Source: Occallatibacter gabretensis (GTDB taxonomy: Bacteria > Acidobacteriota > Terriglobia > Terriglobales > Acidobacteriaceae). From it: DNA of 64,000 nt. Below the pieces are notes generated by a model, which had not been told where the DNA came from, made no database searches, and saw only the letters and a list, made by a program, of their open reading frames with translations. A program made the position numbers and the translations under genes. Where the stretch lies: the NCBI RefSeq assembly GCF_001449115.1, contig NZ_LAIJ01000010.1, positions 248,001 through 312,000 of the forward strand. Reading direction: 5' to 3'. The first letter of the stretch is position 1; every line of letters begins with the position of its first letter. Shown one piece after another: positions 16,035 through 25,120 of the stretch.

Positions 16035-18763
16035 CGGAGGCCTTCGGTTTGGAAGGGGAGGTTGGTGATGGGTGAGTTGGCGGGGTCGGCGGCAAGGTTG
16101 GGGGCTATGGAGACGCCTTTGGCTGCGGTTCTGGTGACCGAAGTGTTCCAGCCGTCGAGGACGATGAGGGCTTCTTCACCGTGGAGGTCTTTGAGGTCGG
16201 CTTCGATCTCGATGGTGCGGCTTTCGCCGGGCGTGAGCGAGACGTAATTATTTGAATAGAAGACGGGCAGGACGCGGTCGCCTGACTTGCGGCGGAGCTG
16301 GATGTGCGCCATGAGTGCGATGGATGTGGATGGGTTGCGAAGGGTGACCATGAAGTGGGCCGTGCCGTTGTCGTCGTGGCGGGCGATGGTTGGCTCAAGG
16401 GTGACCGTGGGCAGCTTATTCAGATCGGTGAGGTCGTCGTTGAGCGGTTCTTTCGACGGGGAGGCTTCGACGACATCCGGGGTACGGCTGCTGCGCCAGT
16501 AGAAGTTGGTGGAGATGAGCTTGCCGGCGGCGTCTTTCAGATCGAGCTTGATGAAGTTGACGTTGGATATGGCGCTCGATAGCTCGAGCTGGCCGAGATT
16601 TGCGGCTGTGGCTGCGGGAACCTCGACAGGCCAGTCGCGCTCCCAGGCTACGCGGCCATCGAGATTGTATACGGTGGCGTGTGCGGTGGCTTTGGATATT
16701 GCGTCGGGAAGGTTGTTTATGACCTGCACCTGTCCGGCGTTTGGTCCCGTGCCTTCGTTGAGCTGGATGTGCTGCAACTCACCGGCTTTCTGCACGGCGA
16801 AGAGCGAGGAGTTGGGCTCGTAGTCGTAGTGATAGAGCTGCCAGACGAAGCTGGGCTGAGCGGGGTGGCTCATCCAGGTGATGATGGCCGTGGTGGGGTG
16901 GAAGAGTTCGGCGTTGCGGCCTTCGTACATGGAGCGATAGGCCTCGTAGTTCATGAGCTGACCCTTGCGGACGAAGTCGGCGAGATTGGAGATTTTGCCG
17001 TAGCGGGCGCTGACGATGCCGGGGTATTTGCCGCCCTGGACTGCACCGTTGGCGAAGTCATGTTCGGCCCAGGCGTCGGTGATCATCTCCCAATCTTTCT
17101 TATCCAACATGCCGCGAGTGGATTCGAGGGTAGGGATGGACATGGAGCCGGTTTCGGTCTTGAAGAAGTCATCGCCGATCTTGTAATACTCGCGCGGAGT
17201 GCGCCAGTGGTATGGGCCGTTGGAGCGGACGCCGCCGCCGGAGGTGGAGCTGGGCTGATAGCGGCGGGTGGGTTCAAGTTCTGCCATGAGAACGCGGAGG
17301 CGATCGTCGATCTCCTTTGGCGGGAAGCCCTCGTTGCGCGCGCACCACAGCATGATGGAGGGATGGTTGCGGTAGCGCAGGATCTTGTCGCGCACGTTGG
17401 CCATGTAGGCGTCGAGGTCGGTGGGATCGGGGCCGTCGGAGGGGTTGGGCTGGAAGAATTCATCCCAGACGAGGATGCCGTACTTATCGCAGAGCTCGTA
17501 GAAGTCCTCATTGGTGGACTGGCCGACCCAGTTGCGGATGAGGTTGAGATTCGCGAGCTTGTGCATGCGGATCTGGGCTTCGAGGCGCTCGCGCGGGATG
17601 CGTTTGAGGGCTTCATCGAGGCCCCAGTTGCCGCCGCGGATGAAGACGCGCGCACCGTTGACGGAGATGGTGAGGTTTTCGGAATCTGGTACGGAGTAGG
17701 TAATTTTGCGGATGCCGAAGGTGACGTCTGTGGCGTCGGAGACGTGCTTCTTTGAGTCGAGGAATGTGAGGTGGAGCTTGTAGAGGTTCTGCGGGCCGTA
17801 TCCGTTGGGCCACCAGAGGTGCGGGTTCTGGATGTGGAGCGCTGGAGTGGACTTGGGGTCGAAGGTGACTTTTTGCTTGGAGTGAGCGGGGATTTCGACG
17901 GGCTGCTCGAAGGAGATGTTTTCGATGGTGCCCTTGAGGATGCCTTTTTGCGGGGCGTCAGTGACGTTTTCTACGGTGGCCTGGACGGCTACGTCAGATG
18001 AATCGATTTTGGGAAGCGGGAGATCGGTGGTGACGAGCGGGTCTTTGATGGTGACGTCGCCGGAGGCGGAGAGGAAGACTTTACGCCAGATGCCGGTATC
18101 GCGGTCGCGGATGGCGGGGACCCAGTCCCAGCCGATGGTGGAGAGGAAGGTGGGGCCGTCGATGGCGGTGATGCCGCCGTTGGGTCCCATGCCGCCTTTG
18201 AGGGTGTGCTCGTGCGGGTTGCCGGGGTGGGGCTGCGGGGCGACGAGGACGGCGATGACGGCTTGTTCGTGCGGCTTAACGATAGCGGTGACGTCGAATC
18301 TGCCGCGGATGAAGGCGCCTTTGGTGGTGCCGACTTGCTGGCCGTTGACCCAGATTTCAGAGGAGTAGTTGATGCCGTCGAAGTTGAGCCAGATGCGATG
18401 GCCTACATATATAGATGGGACGGTGAAGACGGTGCGGTACCAGTATGGGGTTTTGTTGAGCGACTCGGGGATGATTTCTGGGCGGTTGTTTTCGCCGAAG
18501 AGCGCTTCCGGATAGGTTTTATCGGCGATGAGCGAGGTGAGGACGGTGCCGGGAACTACGGCGGCGTGCCAATCTTTTGGGGCGTACGCGGCGGAGGAGA
18601 TCTGCGCGCCGGTATCGGTGACTTTCGCGGAGTCCTGGAGCTGCCAGCCGGAAGCGATTTCAAGCTGCGGAGGCGGATAAGCCTGCGCGGCGGCGCTTAG
18701 GGCGGGGATTGCGAGAGATGTCATTGCCAAGGCCCGGAGAAAACCGACGAGACGATCATGCAC
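16031..18763 (-). CDS. Glycoside hydrolase family 2 protein
   Basis: The product is about 910 residues from GTG 18763, with a signal peptide (HDRLVGFLRALAMTSLAIPA to LSAAAQA). The sugar-binding jelly-roll domain (about residues 55-200) has YWYRTVFTVP and RIWLNFDGINYSSEIWVNG. A beta-sandwich domain and then the TIM barrel follow (IRGGNWGLDEALKRIP, NLIRNWVG). The general acid/base Glu is in LWCARNEG and the likely nucleophile Glu is in FKTETGSMSIP. The layout fits exo-beta-mannosidase or exo-beta-glucosaminidase-type GH2 enzymes; I cannot choose between them. The frame is open back to 18898, but that start would overlap malQ on the opposite strand; ATG 18724 is another option. It is divergent from malQ. 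Confidence 0.88.
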   Translation of the reverse strand: MHDRLVGFLRALAMTSLAIPALSAAAQAYPPPQLEIASGWQLQDSAKVTDTGAQISSAAYAPKDWHAAVVPGTVLTSLIADKTYPEALFGENNRPEIIPESLNKTPYWYRTVFTVPSIYVGHRIWLNFDGINYSSEIWVNGQQVGTTKGAFIRGRFDVTAIVKPHEQAVIAVLVAPQPHPGNPHEHTLKGGMGPNGGITAIDGPTFLSTIGWDWVPAIRDRDTGIWRKVFLSASGDVTIKDPLVTTDLPLPKIDSSDVAVQATVENVTDAPQKGILKGTIENISFEQPVEIPAHSKQKVTFDPKSTPALHIQNPHLWWPNGYGPQNLYKLHLTFLDSKKHVSDATDVTFGIRKITYSVPDSENLTISVNGARVFIRGGNWGLDEALKRIPRERLEAQIRMHKLANLNLIRNWVGQSTNEDFYELCDKYGILVWDEFFQPNPSDGPDPTDLDAYMANVRDKILRYRNHPSIMLWCARNEGFPPKEIDDRLRVLMAELEPTRRYQPSSTSGGGVRSNGPYHWRTPREYYKIGDDFFKTETGSMSIPTLESTRGMLDKKDWEMITDAWAEHDFANGAVQGGKYPGIVSARYGKISNLADFVRKGQLMNYEAYRSMYEGRNAELFHPTTAIITWMSHPAQPSFVWQLYHYDYEPNSSLFAVQKAGELQHIQLNEGTGPNAGQVQVINNLPDAISKATAHATVYNLDGRVAWERDWPVEVPAATAANLGQLELSSAISNVNFIKLDLKDAAGKLISTNFYWRSSRTPDVVEASPSKEPLNDDLTDLNKLPTVTLEPTIARHDDNGTAHFMVTLRNPSTSIALMAHIQLRRKSGDRVLPVFYSNNYVSLTPGESRTIEIEADLKDLHGEEALIVLDGWNTSVTRTAAKGVSIAPNLAADPANSPITNLPFQTEGLR

Positions 18764-18809
18764 GGAGAGAGTCCTCGCTTGAGGTATGAAATTTGAATGT
18801 GCGTAGAGA

Positions 18810-18826
18810 TGGTTTTTCGTAAACCA
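18810..18826. promoter_or_regulatory. Palindrome between divergent GH2 and malQ genes
   Basis: TGGTTT-TTCGT-AAACCA is a 6-bp inverted repeat centred in the 99-base gap between the two divergent starts, where a shared sugar-responsive regulator could bind. This is a pattern-based inference. Confidence 0.35.
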
Positions 18827-18862
18827 ACCAATTGTAGTGTGTTCAGCCTCCATAATGAGGAC

Positions 18863-20401
18863 ATGGAATTTGCGCGTTCTTCTGGAGTTTTGCTGCATGT
18901 GGCTTCGTTGCCTTCACGGGGTCCGATTGGGGACCTGGGACCGGCGGCGTATGAGTTTGTGGAGTTTCTGGCGGCTGCAAAACAGCATGTGTGGCAGGTG
19001 TTGCCGCTTTGTCCGACGGGGTACGGGAATTCTCCGTATGCGGGGACGAGCGCGTTTGCGGGGAATCCGAACCTGATCAGCCTGGAGGTGTTGGGGGATT
19101 GGGAATGGATGGGCAGAGATCAGTTGTCAGAGATCAGAGATCAGAAAAGCGCCGTTGACTATGGAGCGGTGGAGAGCGAGAAGTTGCCGCTGTTGCGGGA
19201 GGCGGCGGGGAGTTTTCTGGACCGCGGGGCGAGCGATCCGAAGCTCGCGGAGCAGTGGCAGGGGTTTGCGGCGTTTTGCGCGGCGGAGGCGCACTGGCTG
19301 AACGACTATGCAATGTACGCGGTGCTGCGCAATGTGCATGGGACCGGAGCATGGACGCATTGGCCGGAGCCGGTGCGGCGGCGCGAGCCTGAGGCGCTGA
19401 AGGCGCTGGTTGCGGAGCGTGGGCGCGAGCTGGCGGTAGAGCAGGCGATGCAGTTTGCGTTTGCAATGCAGTGGAATGCGTTGCGGGAGGCTGCGGCTAA
19501 GCATCGGATTCGGCTGCTGGGCGATATTGCAATTTTTGTGAGTATGGATTCGGCAGATGTGTGGACGCATCCGGGGATTTTTGAGCTGGATGAGGAGTTG
19601 AGGCCGGTGCATGTGGCGGGAGTTCCGCCGGATTATTTTTCTGCTACGGGACAGCGGTGGGGGAATCCGCTGTACCGGTGGGATGTGCTGGCAGAGCTGG
19701 GGTATGGCTGGTGGGTGGATCGCGTGCGGCGGTCATGTCAGCTGTATGACATTGTGCGGCTGGATCATTTTCGCGGGTTTGAGGGGTACTGGTCGATTCC
19801 GGGAGCGGAAGAGACGGCGGTGAATGGGGAATGGGTGAAGGGACCGGGGATGGCGCTGTTCAGCGCGCTGGAAGTGGCGCTGGGAAAGCTGCCGCTGGTG
19901 GCGGAAGATCTGGGCTTGATTACGCCCGCGGTGGATGCGCTGCGGCTGGAGGCGGGCATGCCGGGGATGAAGGTGATGCAGTTTGGATTTGGCGGCAAGG
20001 GGGCGCATCCGCACTTGCCGCACCGGTATACGCCGGGCACGGTGGCGTACACGGGAACGCATGACAATGACACGACGCAGGGCTGGTGGAATAGAGCGAA
20101 CGACCAAGAGCGCGCGGCGGTGGAGGCGTATGTGGGGCCAGTTGCGGACCGGCCGGTATGGCCGCTGATTCGCGCGATGGAGGCGAGCGTGGCGGAGATT
20201 GCGATTGCGCCGGCGCAGGATCTGCTGGAACTGGGAGATGAGGCGCGGATGAATACTCCGGCTGTGGCGGGTGGCAATTGGGGTTGGAGAGCTGCGGAGG
20301 GCGCGTGGACGCCGGAGATTGCGGCGCGACTGGCTGCGCTGGCCGAGGTTATGGACCGGGAGAATGATCCGCTGGCGAAGGGTGAAGCGACGCCGGCGTA
20401 G
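18863..20401 (+). CDS. malQ: 4-alpha-glucanotransferase (amylomaltase)
   Basis: The 512-residue product is GH77, which moves alpha-1,4-glucan segments between maltodextrins and releases glucose. Motifs: SGVLLHVASLPSRGPIGDLG at the start, GNSPYAGTSAFAGNP, the nucleophile region IVRLDHFRGFEGYW, the acid/base LVAEDLGLI and the third Asp in GTHDNDTTQGWW. Length is as expected for bacterial MalQ. ATG 18863 was chosen because the family conserved N-terminus begins right after it; a frame from 18797 adds an unconserved leader. It is cytoplasmic. The heparinase-like gene follows after 78 bases on the same strand. Confidence 0.95.
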   Translation: MEFARSSGVLLHVASLPSRGPIGDLGPAAYEFVEFLAAAKQHVWQVLPLCPTGYGNSPYAGTSAFAGNPNLISLEVLGDWEWMGRDQLSEIRDQKSAVDYGAVESEKLPLLREAAGSFLDRGASDPKLAEQWQGFAAFCAAEAHWLNDYAMYAVLRNVHGTGAWTHWPEPVRRREPEALKALVAERGRELAVEQAMQFAFAMQWNALREAAAKHRIRLLGDIAIFVSMDSADVWTHPGIFELDEELRPVHVAGVPPDYFSATGQRWGNPLYRWDVLAELGYGWWVDRVRRSCQLYDIVRLDHFRGFEGYWSIPGAEETAVNGEWVKGPGMALFSALEVALGKLPLVAEDLGLITPAVDALRLEAGMPGMKVMQFGFGGKGAHPHLPHRYTPGTVAYTGTHDNDTTQGWWNRANDQERAAVEAYVGPVADRPVWPLIRAMEASVAEIAIAPAQDLLELGDEARMNTPAVAGGNWGWRAAEGAWTPEIAARLAALAEVMDRENDPLAKGEATPA

Positions 20402-20479
20402 TAGCGGGCATTCCGGCGTGGCGTGTCAGGATGACACGGGGAAGAGCAGAGTGCGAGGATGGACGCGGAGGATTCTCCC

Positions 20480-22720
20480 GTGAGAAAGCTGAGCCCCCTG
20501 ATTCGCTTTTTCCTTCTCCTGATCTTTGTTCTTTCCTTTTTGCAAACTAGTTTATTTGCGCAGACGCGGCTGCTTCCTGATGTCGGCTCGACATTGGTGG
20601 AGCGGTTTGGGCGTGTGCCTGCGCCGGGAGTTCACCCCAGGGTTGTGATGGGGCCGGATGAGCTGGTCCGGTTGCGGCAGGTGATGCAGCAGACGGAGGT
20701 GGGCAAGTACACGCTGGGCAGGGTTGACCATTACGTGGAAGTGCTTCACACAGGCCAGCCGCTGGGCGCGGAATTTGACGGACTTGTCAAAGGCGACCTG
20801 AATGCAACCACGTATGTGAAGGATGGATTCTGGCAGAACAAGATTGTCTATGTGCTCAGCCTGGAATGTTTTGAGGCATTGCTTCGACAGGATCAGGTGA
20901 GAGGGCAGCAAGCAGCCGCGGCTCTTGCCACGTACGCTTCTATCCCAAGAAACTGGGCGAAGATAGATCCCGACGTTCATCTGGCTCTAGCGTACGACTT
21001 CGATTACGTCTATATGACCGACGTGCAACGGCGGGTTGTCCGGCAGGCCATCTCCCTGTCCACGGTGGGCAAAAAAGTCTTCGGAGATGGCATGCCCGCG
21101 GATTGGAATACGTCCAACTGGATGCCCGGCGGAATGGGTCTTGTGCTCTCGGCGCTGGCGATTGAGGGAGAGCAAGGATACGATGCTGCGATCTATCCGT
21201 CGTGCCGGCAGGTGATGAAGAACTTCCTGCACTACGGGATTACGCAGGCGGGCGGCAGCATTGAGGAGATGCACTATTTCCATTACGGAATGAGCGTTGG
21301 CGCGCTGGCGCTGGTGGCTTTTGCGAGGCATGGGGACGATCTTTTTATAGAACCCCATTACCGCGCGCTTCCGAATTGGCTGGTGGCAGCTATGGAGCCA
21401 TACGGGGATGCCTTCTCAATGCATCAGGACACGCCAAATGATCAAGGCGGTGTTCTCACCAACTATCTGATCCTGAAATGGCTCTGGCCCAAAGATCCCG
21501 TTGTTGACATGATCTGGCGCAACCGGGTGGAAACAGATCCAATGGCGGGGCTGGGTAATTACGGAGACTGGCTCTTCGTGCTGCTTTTTCCTTCGGACCC
21601 CGTTGGATGGAAGCCCTACAGCGGCCCAAATCCGCACACAAAATGGGGCTTGAATGAGGCAGCGATTCCAGCCAATTACCCTGATGCGGTGAGCGGAATT
21701 GAGGCTCTGAACCTTCCACTTACCTACTGGGATCCGGAGCGTGGCCTGCAAATCACCCGGAATAAATGGGGCAGAGACGGAATGGTTCTGCACCTGGACA
21801 TGAATACCCAGGCGAATTATGCCGCTGCTCACGCGCATTCCAATTCCGGGGAGTTTACGCTCTCGGCGCTGGGGAGAAAGTGGGCGATCGACCGCGGATT
21901 TCATGTTGCGGAGACCAAGGACAGTTCCTGCATTCTGATTGACGGACGCGGACAGGGCTTTTTCCCGATTGGAGGGGCCACTGTGGAGCGTCGCGAAGAA
22001 CCGAACCTCACGGTGATGGCAGGCGATGCCTCGGAGCCATACCACTGGATCTTGCGGGCCCAGATCCGCCTCAACGATCCGGCAATATCGGCATTTCACT
22101 GGGAGCCGGATACCAGAGCCGATGTTGTCCGGAGATTCGACGAATATGCCCTAGTCATGAACAAGGCGGAGCCCTGGCACGACAGACAGGCGACGCAGTA
22201 TACCTTTCATGCGGTCTACAACCCGGTAGAAAAGGCGTTTCGCACTGCTGCTCTGCGGAGGAATGGATCGCATGATTACGCGCTGATTGTCGATGACATA
22301 AATAAGGATGGGAGCAGTCACCAATATGACTGGCTGATGCAGGTGGCGGATGACCTGGAGGTCAAGAGCACGAACGGAAACTCGATGGTGCTGGGTAGTG
22401 CGGATGCGAAGGACAATCGCAGGCTGCTGGTGCAGATGATCGGCGTGAGCGGCGGGGGAAGCTGGGTATTTGAAAAATACGAAGTGAAGCGCACGCCTGA
22501 ATCGGGGGATACGGCTTCGTTTGGAATGGGAAATCGGCTGAGGTACAGCGTGCGCGGTGTGGAACCGGGATTCAAAGTGCTTCTTTATCCGTACCGCGAG
22601 GGCGAGGCGCTTCCTGAAGTCTCGGCGAATGGCCTGCTGGAGTTGCGCTGGGCGAACCAGAAGGATGATTACGTGCTGACCATGTTGCCGACGGGAAGAA
22701 CTGAAGTGCGGATGCGCTAG
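20480..22720 (+). CDS. Heparinase II/III-like secreted protein
   Basis: The product is about 746 residues. I prefer GTG 20480 because GGAGG lies 8 bases upstream and a classic signal peptide (RKLSPLIRFFLLLIFVLSFL) follows; ATG 20459 is also open. The N-terminal half is an alpha-helical toroid-like region (MPGGMGLVLSALAIEGEQGY, EEMHYFHYGMSVGALALVAF). The C-terminal half is beta-rich and holds AAAHAHSNSGEFTLSALGRK, typical of the heparinase II/III-type C-terminal domain with its conserved His and aromatic residues. Relatives are polysaccharide lyases for heparin, alginate or other uronic-acid glycans. The substrate cannot be read from sequence. Confidence 0.78.
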   Translation: MRKLSPLIRFFLLLIFVLSFLQTSLFAQTRLLPDVGSTLVERFGRVPAPGVHPRVVMGPDELVRLRQVMQQTEVGKYTLGRVDHYVEVLHTGQPLGAEFDGLVKGDLNATTYVKDGFWQNKIVYVLSLECFEALLRQDQVRGQQAAAALATYASIPRNWAKIDPDVHLALAYDFDYVYMTDVQRRVVRQAISLSTVGKKVFGDGMPADWNTSNWMPGGMGLVLSALAIEGEQGYDAAIYPSCRQVMKNFLHYGITQAGGSIEEMHYFHYGMSVGALALVAFARHGDDLFIEPHYRALPNWLVAAMEPYGDAFSMHQDTPNDQGGVLTNYLILKWLWPKDPVVDMIWRNRVETDPMAGLGNYGDWLFVLLFPSDPVGWKPYSGPNPHTKWGLNEAAIPANYPDAVSGIEALNLPLTYWDPERGLQITRNKWGRDGMVLHLDMNTQANYAAAHAHSNSGEFTLSALGRKWAIDRGFHVAETKDSSCILIDGRGQGFFPIGGATVERREEPNLTVMAGDASEPYHWILRAQIRLNDPAISAFHWEPDTRADVVRRFDEYALVMNKAEPWHDRQATQYTFHAVYNPVEKAFRTAALRRNGSHDYALIVDDINKDGSSHQYDWLMQVADDLEVKSTNGNSMVLGSADAKDNRRLLVQMIGVSGGGSWVFEKYEVKRTPESGDTASFGMGNRLRYSVRGVEPGFKVLLYPYREGEALPEVSANGLLELRWANQKDDYVLTMLPTGRTEVRMR

Positions 22721-22747
22721 AGGCGTTCAAGGAGTGCTGTCATGCGC

Positions 22748-24796
22748 TTATTGGATTCTGGCTTTGCCGTTTGAGTCACAGAGATGAGAGTTGATGCTTT
22801 CGAGCGAGGCTGGGACGGTCAGGCCTGCCTTGGCTACAAGAGCGAGAAACTTTGGATCTTTGTGGAAGGCATCATAGAGCGGGTCCACGGCGACGTGCAG
22901 CATGTATGGGTCCTGTGATGCAGTGAGCCGTTCAAGCTCAGCCAGCGTCTGGTCGCGATTGCCGGCGCAGGCGTGCCACTCGGCGGGCGAAAAATCATTC
23001 AGCTGGCTCACACCTCGCCGATTGTGGATGGCTTCAAGCCGCAACTGTGCATAGGCGCGGATGCCTTTGGTTTTGAGGATATCCATGCCTTTGTCTTCGA
23101 GCTCAATGCGTGCCTGATCGTTTTGCAACTGTGCCATGTAACGCCATTCGCGGACTGCGTCTTCATAGTGGCCCGTTTCAAAGTAGACCCACGCCAAGGT
23201 GTTGTGCGCGATGGGCAGGTTGGGCAGCAGATCGACGTATTTCTTGGCCGCGTCCACGGCGATGTTGTTCTGGCGGGCATAGGTGCCGACAAGGCCCTGC
23301 ATGGCATAGACCGAAGGCAGGAAGGGTGAGTTGGTCTGCGCATAGTGAAGCTGGTCGAGGGCTTCATTGAAGCGGCCTTCCACGGCTAACAAAACAGCCA
23401 GCCAGTTGCGATACTCGGCCTGCGTGGGATCGATCTGGATGGCGTTGCGCAGCTCGGCCTCGCCGCGCACAAAATTCCGATCCTGCTTATAGGCAATGCA
23501 GCCGAGGACGGCATGCGCCTGTGCCAGCGAGGGGTTGAGTTGAATTGCGCGCTGGGCCGCGTCCTCGGCTTTGCTCAGCAGGCCATTGCGCGGGTTGGTG
23601 TCATAGGCGCTGAGCTTTAAATATGCCGTGGCAATTCCGGCGTATGCAGCGGCGAAGTTCGGGTCACGCTGCGTGGCCAGCTGAAAATTGGCAGCCGCGC
23701 GTTTGAGGGAATCGGGATCGCGCTCATACATCTGATATGCGCCCTGAAGATAGAGCTCATACGCCTGCGCGTCGTTTGTGCTGCCTTTCAGCGTTTGCAG
23801 GGTTGTGGTGTTCGATTGCAGGTAGTGGAAGACGTCCCGCTGCAGGCGCTCGCAGAGTGCGGGTAGGTCCTTCTTTGCTCCGCTGTATTCAAAGGAAGCG
23901 AGATGGACGGCGTCCGAGGCGCGCACCAGCTCAAATTTGAGGTCGTACTGGTCACCCTGGCGGACCATGCTGCCGAGCAGCACGTCGTCGAGATTCAATG
24001 CGTTCGAGATGCGCGGCACTTCCGCTGCGTCTGACGATGTGAAGGTGCTGGCCGCACGCACCTGGACGCGCGGGAGCTTGGAAAGCGCATCGCTAAGCTC
24101 GAGCCGGAAGCCTTCGCCTACATCGGAGTCCTGTGGCTCGCCGTGAACATGAATGGGCGCAATGCCGAGGCTGAGGCTGGGCGCGGCTGGTGGGGGTACA
24201 GGTTTCAAGCGAATGATGGCGATGATGGCAATTGCCGCGGCCAGGGCGACCAAGGCGACTATCCAGGTCCATCGGGGCCGTGAGGTAGTGCGTGGAGGGG
24301 TCTCTGATGTGGAAGCCGGAGGAGCGGAAGGAAATTCTTCTGTCACCGGGGAGCCGGCGGAGAAATCTACTGCAGGCGCGACTAACAGAGCGGGCGGGTC
24401 GGGCAGGTCAGAGGGAAGTGCGAAGGCAGGCGAGACAATCTCCGGCGGGTTGTCAGGCCGGGCCGAACGGGGAATGACTGTGATCTCGCCGCAAAAACTG
24501 TAGCCGCGCTTGGGGATGGTTTTGAGGAAGCGCGGATTGCGCGGATCGTCGCGCAGGATGTTGCGGAGCCGGTTGACGGCGACATTGATTCCCTGGGTGT
24601 AGTCGAGGAATTCTTCGTCCGGCCAGAGGACCTGACGGAGCTCATCGCGGCTTACAAGCTGGTTCGCATTTTCGAGCAGCACCTCAAGCAGCAGCGCGGT
24701 CTGTTCGGGCAAGTGTGCGCTGCGCTTTTTGCGCGTTAAGGTACCGGTTTCTGCGTCAAACGTGAACTCGGCAAATGCGAATACCTGTTTAGCCAT
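22748..24796 (-). CDS. CadC-like membrane transcription regulator with TPRs
   Basis: The 682-residue product has an OmpR/PhoB-type winged helix at residues about 5-105, with LVSRDELRQVLWPDEEFLDY and the closing LKTIPKRGYSF. A Pro/Ser-rich linker leads to one membrane helix at residues about 177-196 (WTWIVALVALAAAIAIIAII). The rest is a periplasmic or extracytoplasmic region with TPR units (AYELYLQGAYQMYERDPDSL, LAQAHAVLGCIAYKQ). This domain order matches CadC-like one-component regulators, which bind DNA from the membrane after sensing an external signal. It is convergent with the heparinase-like gene and divergent from the S53 peptidase gene, which is a candidate target. Confidence 0.88.
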   Translation of the reverse strand: MAKQVFAFAEFTFDAETGTLTRKKRSAHLPEQTALLLEVLLENANQLVSRDELRQVLWPDEEFLDYTQGINVAVNRLRNILRDDPRNPRFLKTIPKRGYSFCGEITVIPRSARPDNPPEIVSPAFALPSDLPDPPALLVAPAVDFSAGSPVTEEFPSAPPASTSETPPRTTSRPRWTWIVALVALAAAIAIIAIIRLKPVPPPAAPSLSLGIAPIHVHGEPQDSDVGEGFRLELSDALSKLPRVQVRAASTFTSSDAAEVPRISNALNLDDVLLGSMVRQGDQYDLKFELVRASDAVHLASFEYSGAKKDLPALCERLQRDVFHYLQSNTTTLQTLKGSTNDAQAYELYLQGAYQMYERDPDSLKRAAANFQLATQRDPNFAAAYAGIATAYLKLSAYDTNPRNGLLSKAEDAAQRAIQLNPSLAQAHAVLGCIAYKQDRNFVRGEAELRNAIQIDPTQAEYRNWLAVLLAVEGRFNEALDQLHYAQTNSPFLPSVYAMQGLVGTYARQNNIAVDAAKKYVDLLPNLPIAHNTLAWVYFETGHYEDAVREWRYMAQLQNDQARIELEDKGMDILKTKGIRAYAQLRLEAIHNRRGVSQLNDFSPAEWHACAGNRDQTLAELERLTASQDPYMLHVAVDPLYDAFHKDPKFLALVAKAGLTVPASLESINSHLCDSNGKARIQ

Positions 24797-25120
24797 GGCC
24801 CCAAGGTTGTACCCGCTCCACTACCCATGAGGGCACAAAAGGCACAACTGGATGAATATGCAAAGTTAGATTAACACGCAGCAGGGCGCCATCTGCGTGC
24901 AGTCCCGGATCGGGAAGGGGCGCAATTGCTAGATATAGTGAGAGATACGATGCGAGAGATTGTTTAGAAAAAAATTAGGTTCCCAGAATTGCTCATATGC
25001 GTGGCAGTTCTTAGGATCACATTCACAGCAAGTTCAAATACTCAATTTCCACCACCTCTGCACGACTGCATTTCCGGCTTCACCTTTCTTTCTTCAAAGA
25101 CCCTCCAAAGGATTGCGAAT
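24797..25120. promoter_or_regulatory. Divergent control region with inverted repeat
   Basis: This 324-base gap separates the CadC-like gene from the S53 peptidase gene. CACGCAG and CTGCGTG (24875-24899) form an inverted repeat with an 11-base spacer, a reasonable operator for the divergent regulator. A TATAGT sequence lies near 24934. AAAGGA at 25107-25112 is the ribosome-binding site for ATG 25121. Confidence 0.4.
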
